From CAZEQJ01 sp964514385 (GTDB lineage: Bacteria; Bacteroidota; Bacteroidia; Cytophagales; Cyclobacteriaceae), in contig CAZEQJ010000003.1 of the NCBI GenBank assembly GCA_964514385.1, forward strand, positions 62,001 to 126,000: a stretch of DNA of 64,000 nt, given 5' to 3'. Below, piece after piece: positions 61,750 to 64,000 of this stretch. A program made the translations under genes and the position numbers. Below the pieces are notes generated by a model that saw only the letters and a list, made by a program, of their open reading frames with translations, was not told the origin of the DNA and ran no database searches. The number at the start of each line of letters is the position of its first letter. Within the stretch, counting starts at the first letter, position 1.

Positions 61750-63731
61750 TATTTCTGCAACCAGCATATTTATATGGACTATTTGCACTGGCTATACCCA
61801 TCATCATCCATATTTTTAACCTGCGTACTGCCAGAAAAATCGTATTTACCCACACGGCACTTCTTAGTGAAATAAAGGCATCGAACAAAAGCAAAGTTCA
61901 GCTCAGACAGATCCTAATACTAATTGCAAGGCTGTTGTTCATTCTTTTTCTGGTACTTGCCTTTGCTCAGCCTGTCTGGAGGGAAAATACACAGAACAAG
62001 GTAATGCCTATATCTGAAAAGGTGGTCGTATTTCTGGATAATTCCTACAGCATGTCACGAAGGACATCCGATGGCAATACTGCGCTTGATAATGCGGTGC
62101 TGGCGTGTGAGTCGATTCTGAAAAACTATCCTATTGATACTCGATTTAAGCTGATTACCCATGAATTTGCGCCATCATCCAATTTTTTCTTTAGCAAAAA
62201 TGAAATTGAAGATCAGCTCACTGAGATCAGCTTTACTGCCACGTCGAGGCAGATAGGAGATATCATAGATCGTGCAGACCTCGAGGGGGGCACAGATTTC
62301 TATTTTTTATCCGATTTTCAGAAAAACCTGCAGTCTTCCTTAGATATTTCAGACTCCCTTGCCATCAACCTAATACCTTTCAGATATGCACGGCAGGGCA
62401 ATGTATATGTTGACACCGCTTTTTTATCAAATCCTTATTTACTGGAGGGAACCTCCAATGATCTGCATATTGTACTCCATAACGACGGGAGGGAGGATGT
62501 GCAGCAATTGATCGTCAGATTGAATGTAGACAGCGTCAATGTAGGCACAATAAATGCTACTATACCAGCTCAAAGTACGGAAGAAGTGGTTTTCCCTTTG
62601 AAATTTACCGGCAGGGCAAGCTCAGGTGTTGTCACCTTTGAAGATTACCCTGTGCTTTTTGACAATACATTTTACCTTAACCTTTCTGCAAATAATACTA
62701 TAAAGGTCGCTGTGGTCGCTGATGGTGAAATACAGCAAAAACTGAATGCTTTGCTGGGTAACGACGAGTTGTTCAACGCACGCTTTTTTGATCCTGGTAA
62801 TGTAAATTATGCTGATTTGGAAGAAACCGATGTGCTCATTATTTCCGAAGTATTTCAAAGCCAGCTATATACTGCTGTGGTCGAAAAAGTGGCTGCAAAT
62901 GGCGGTTCTGTGGTATTTATCCCTGGGTCAGCTTCATTTTCATCATATGGCATTACAGGAAGTCTGCGTAATGGTGAATTGTCACGTGTCTCACTTGCAC
63001 CACTTGACTACAACAACCCTTTCTTTTCAAATATTTTTGAGGAAGAGGAACAAAGAATCAATATGCCCGAAGCAGTACCGGTGATGGCAGTGAGTGGATT
63101 GCCATACCAATTGCTGAATTTCCAGAATGGGGATATTTTTCTGGGATATCGCCCACTATTGAATGGAAGACTATATGCCTTTAGCACTCCGCTGTACTCT
63201 GAATACAGCAATTTCCTGACCCATGCACTCAGTATCCCGGTATTCTATAAAATCGCATTCCAGGCCATTAGTTCGTCTACTGAATTATACATTCGTGATG
63301 AAGAACAGGTTATAACCATACCGGCACCATCAGATAACCGGGGTGATCAGGTTGCGGAAGTAGTAGGAGGGGAGATGCGAATTATTCCACAGCAAAGATA
63401 TGTGGGCAACCAGTTATCTTTCACCTTTGAAGATCCTCTCGATGCCGGCTATTACAACGTAGTGATGAACGATGAAAAGCTAGCGGGTCTGGCCGTAAAC
63501 CTTTCAACTGCAGAGTCAGCGAATAATCCTTTTTCAGATGAAGAGCTGAAGACTTACTTCAGCAATTTCAAACTTAATATAATGGAGTACTCTACCGAGG
63601 ATGAGTTTAACTTCTCGCTCCAGCGTGTTCCATATCAAGGTTCTTTATGGAAATTAATGTTAATATTGTCGATAATTTCACTTTTAGGTGAAATGGCCAT
63701 TATTAAATTTTTAAAGTATCCCGGGCAATGA
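61746..63731 (+). CDS. BatA-like membrane protein with VWA domain
   Basis: The 661-residue protein starts with the BatA N-terminal double-helix domain (FLQPAYLYGLFALAIPIIIHIFNL, then a basic loop and LILIARLLFILFLVLAFAQP) and a VWA domain whose metal motif is DNSYS (VVFLDNSYSMSRR). A long beta-rich extracytoplasmic region and a final membrane helix (MLILSIISLLGEMAIIKFL) follow. It is separate from the Bat operon at 13-16 kb. Overlaps with prfB and the dihydroorotase-like gene (both ATGA) make an operon. Function is not established. Confidence 0.88.
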   Translation: MIFLQPAYLYGLFALAIPIIIHIFNLRTARKIVFTHTALLSEIKASNKSKVQLRQILILIARLLFILFLVLAFAQPVWRENTQNKVMPISEKVVVFLDNSYSMSRRTSDGNTALDNAVLACESILKNYPIDTRFKLITHEFAPSSNFFFSKNEIEDQLTEISFTATSRQIGDIIDRADLEGGTDFYFLSDFQKNLQSSLDISDSLAINLIPFRYARQGNVYVDTAFLSNPYLLEGTSNDLHIVLHNDGREDVQQLIVRLNVDSVNVGTINATIPAQSTEEVVFPLKFTGRASSGVVTFEDYPVLFDNTFYLNLSANNTIKVAVVADGEIQQKLNALLGNDELFNARFFDPGNVNYADLEETDVLIISEVFQSQLYTAVVEKVAANGGSVVFIPGSASFSSYGITGSLRNGELSRVSLAPLDYNNPFFSNIFEEEEQRINMPEAVPVMAVSGLPYQLLNFQNGDIFLGYRPLLNGRLYAFSTPLYSEYSNFLTHALSIPVFYKIAFQAISSSTELYIRDEEQVITIPAPSDNRGDQVAEVVGGEMRIIPQQRYVGNQLSFTFEDPLDAGYYNVVMNDEKLAGLAVNLSTAESANNPFSDEELKTYFSNFKLNIMEYSTEDEFNFSLQRVPYQGSLWKLMLILSIISLLGEMAIIKFLKYPGQ

Positions 63732-64000
63732 AAATTATCGTAAAAAGGGTACAGTTAAACGACCAGCAGATTGACATCGTTGTAGAGGACGGTATTATTA
63801 CTTCAATGGGTCATACAGAGGATGTGGGTGACATGCTCATCGAGGAAGATGGGCTTGCAGTAAGTCCGGGATGGTTTGATTTTATGGCCCATTTCCAGGA
63901 TCCCGGCTTTGAACATAAAGAAAACATCCGCTCTGGCCTGAATGCAGCTGCTTCCGGTGGGTATACGCATGTTGCAGTTTTACCTAATACCGACCCGGTT
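63728..64000 (+). CDS. Dihydroorotase-like protein, N-terminal part (cut by window edge)
   Basis: Only 91 residues are in the window. They match the N-terminus of class I dihydroorotase: a small beta domain (MKIIVKRVQLNDQQIDIVVE), then SPGWFDFMAHFQDPGFEHKEN and the GGYTHVAVLPNTDPV strand. True dihydroorotases have DxHxH at the first metal site; here the sequence is D51-F-M53-A-H55, so the first histidine is lost while the second is kept. Such proteins may be inactive partners or have another role. ATG overlaps the upstream TGA. Confidence 0.85.
   Translation, partial: MKIIVKRVQLNDQQIDIVVEDGIITSMGHTEDVGDMLIEEDGLAVSPGWFDFMAHFQDPGFEHKENIRSGLNAAASGGYTHVAVLPNTDPV

Noticed and set aside
1..64000. 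tRNA, rRNA, CRISPR, phage or insertion sequence genes
   Set aside because: No cloverleaf, rRNA-like stretch, regular repeat array, transposase or integrase was found on reading the intergenic regions and gene products.

Overview
The window is a gene-dense stretch of chromosome from a member of the Bacteroidota, most likely the order Cytophagales (inference). The evidence is the type IX secretion regulator PorX, the fused LpxC/FabZ, the split cobalamin methionine synthase, the DUF3822-coaD pair, Bat-type VWA proteins, MORN and LVIVD proteins, and promoter boxes of the Bacteroidota form TAnnTTTG, with Shine-Dalgarno sequences mostly absent. I saw no rRNA, tRNA, CRISPR array, phage or insertion sequence. 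Genes are tightly packed: many same-strand neighbours share ATGA, and several convergent pairs share TTAA or TTAG. No gap between genes exceeds 300 bases.

Layout. 1-12.1 kb: an outer-membrane protein, kdsB with an NfeD-type protease, a LysM protein, pyrE, two Nudix hydrolases, the DUF3822-coaD operon, a DUF1573 protein, DUF423 and a PLP-binding YggS protein. 12.2-16 kb: an exported triplicated MORN protein facing a short Bat operon (DUF58, BatD-like, BatA) with no MoxR gene. 16-19.2 kb: DUF4296 lipoprotein, MutS2 and a small lipoprotein. 19.2-24.4 kb: lipid A genes lpxD, lpxC/fabZ and lpxA with a lone ABC ATPase, preceded by an HD-domain phosphohydrolase that appears to lack a normal start codon. 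24.4-30.3 kb: porX-tsaE-alanine dehydrogenase, facing valS. 30.3-33 kb: a small accessory patch with a REP-like palindromic element, a leucine-rich-repeat protein, a SatD-like protein, a ProC-like protein and a tiny coiled-coil gene.

33-40.2 kb: Ppx/GppA phosphatase, two LVIVD lipoproteins, then a SAM-I riboswitch in front of a methionine operon (homocysteine methyltransferase module, cobalamin methionine synthase core, metF). 40.2-51.2 kb: surface polysaccharide genes (WcaF-like acetyltransferase, GT2, WbpV-like epimerase/reductase, and a WecA/WbpL-like transferase) interrupted by an opposite-strand pair encoding PBP1C and alpha-2-macroglobulin. 51.2-55.9 kb: a cyclic-nucleotide-domain histidine kinase with a response regulator fused to glutaredoxin-like and thioredoxin-reductase-like domains that have lost both CxxC motifs; divergent from it, an NTF2-like protein and an acyltransferase. 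55.9-64 kb: gatC, a large membrane/TPR protein, a cobalamin adenosyltransferase, ilvE, prfB with its programmed +1 frameshift, a BatA-type VWA membrane protein and the start of a dihydroorotase-like gene missing a metal ligand.

Several genes fit together. The riboswitch operon makes methionine from homocysteine, methyl-THF and cobalamin, and the PduO-type adenosyltransferase supplies the other cobalamin cofactor. The lpx cluster and kdsB serve lipid A-Kdo synthesis. The PBP1C-A2M pair guards the periplasm. The candidates most worth following are the redox-like kinase/regulator pair, the non-ATG HD gene, the REP-like element, the triplicated MORN protein, and the face-to-face promoters at 16.03 kb.
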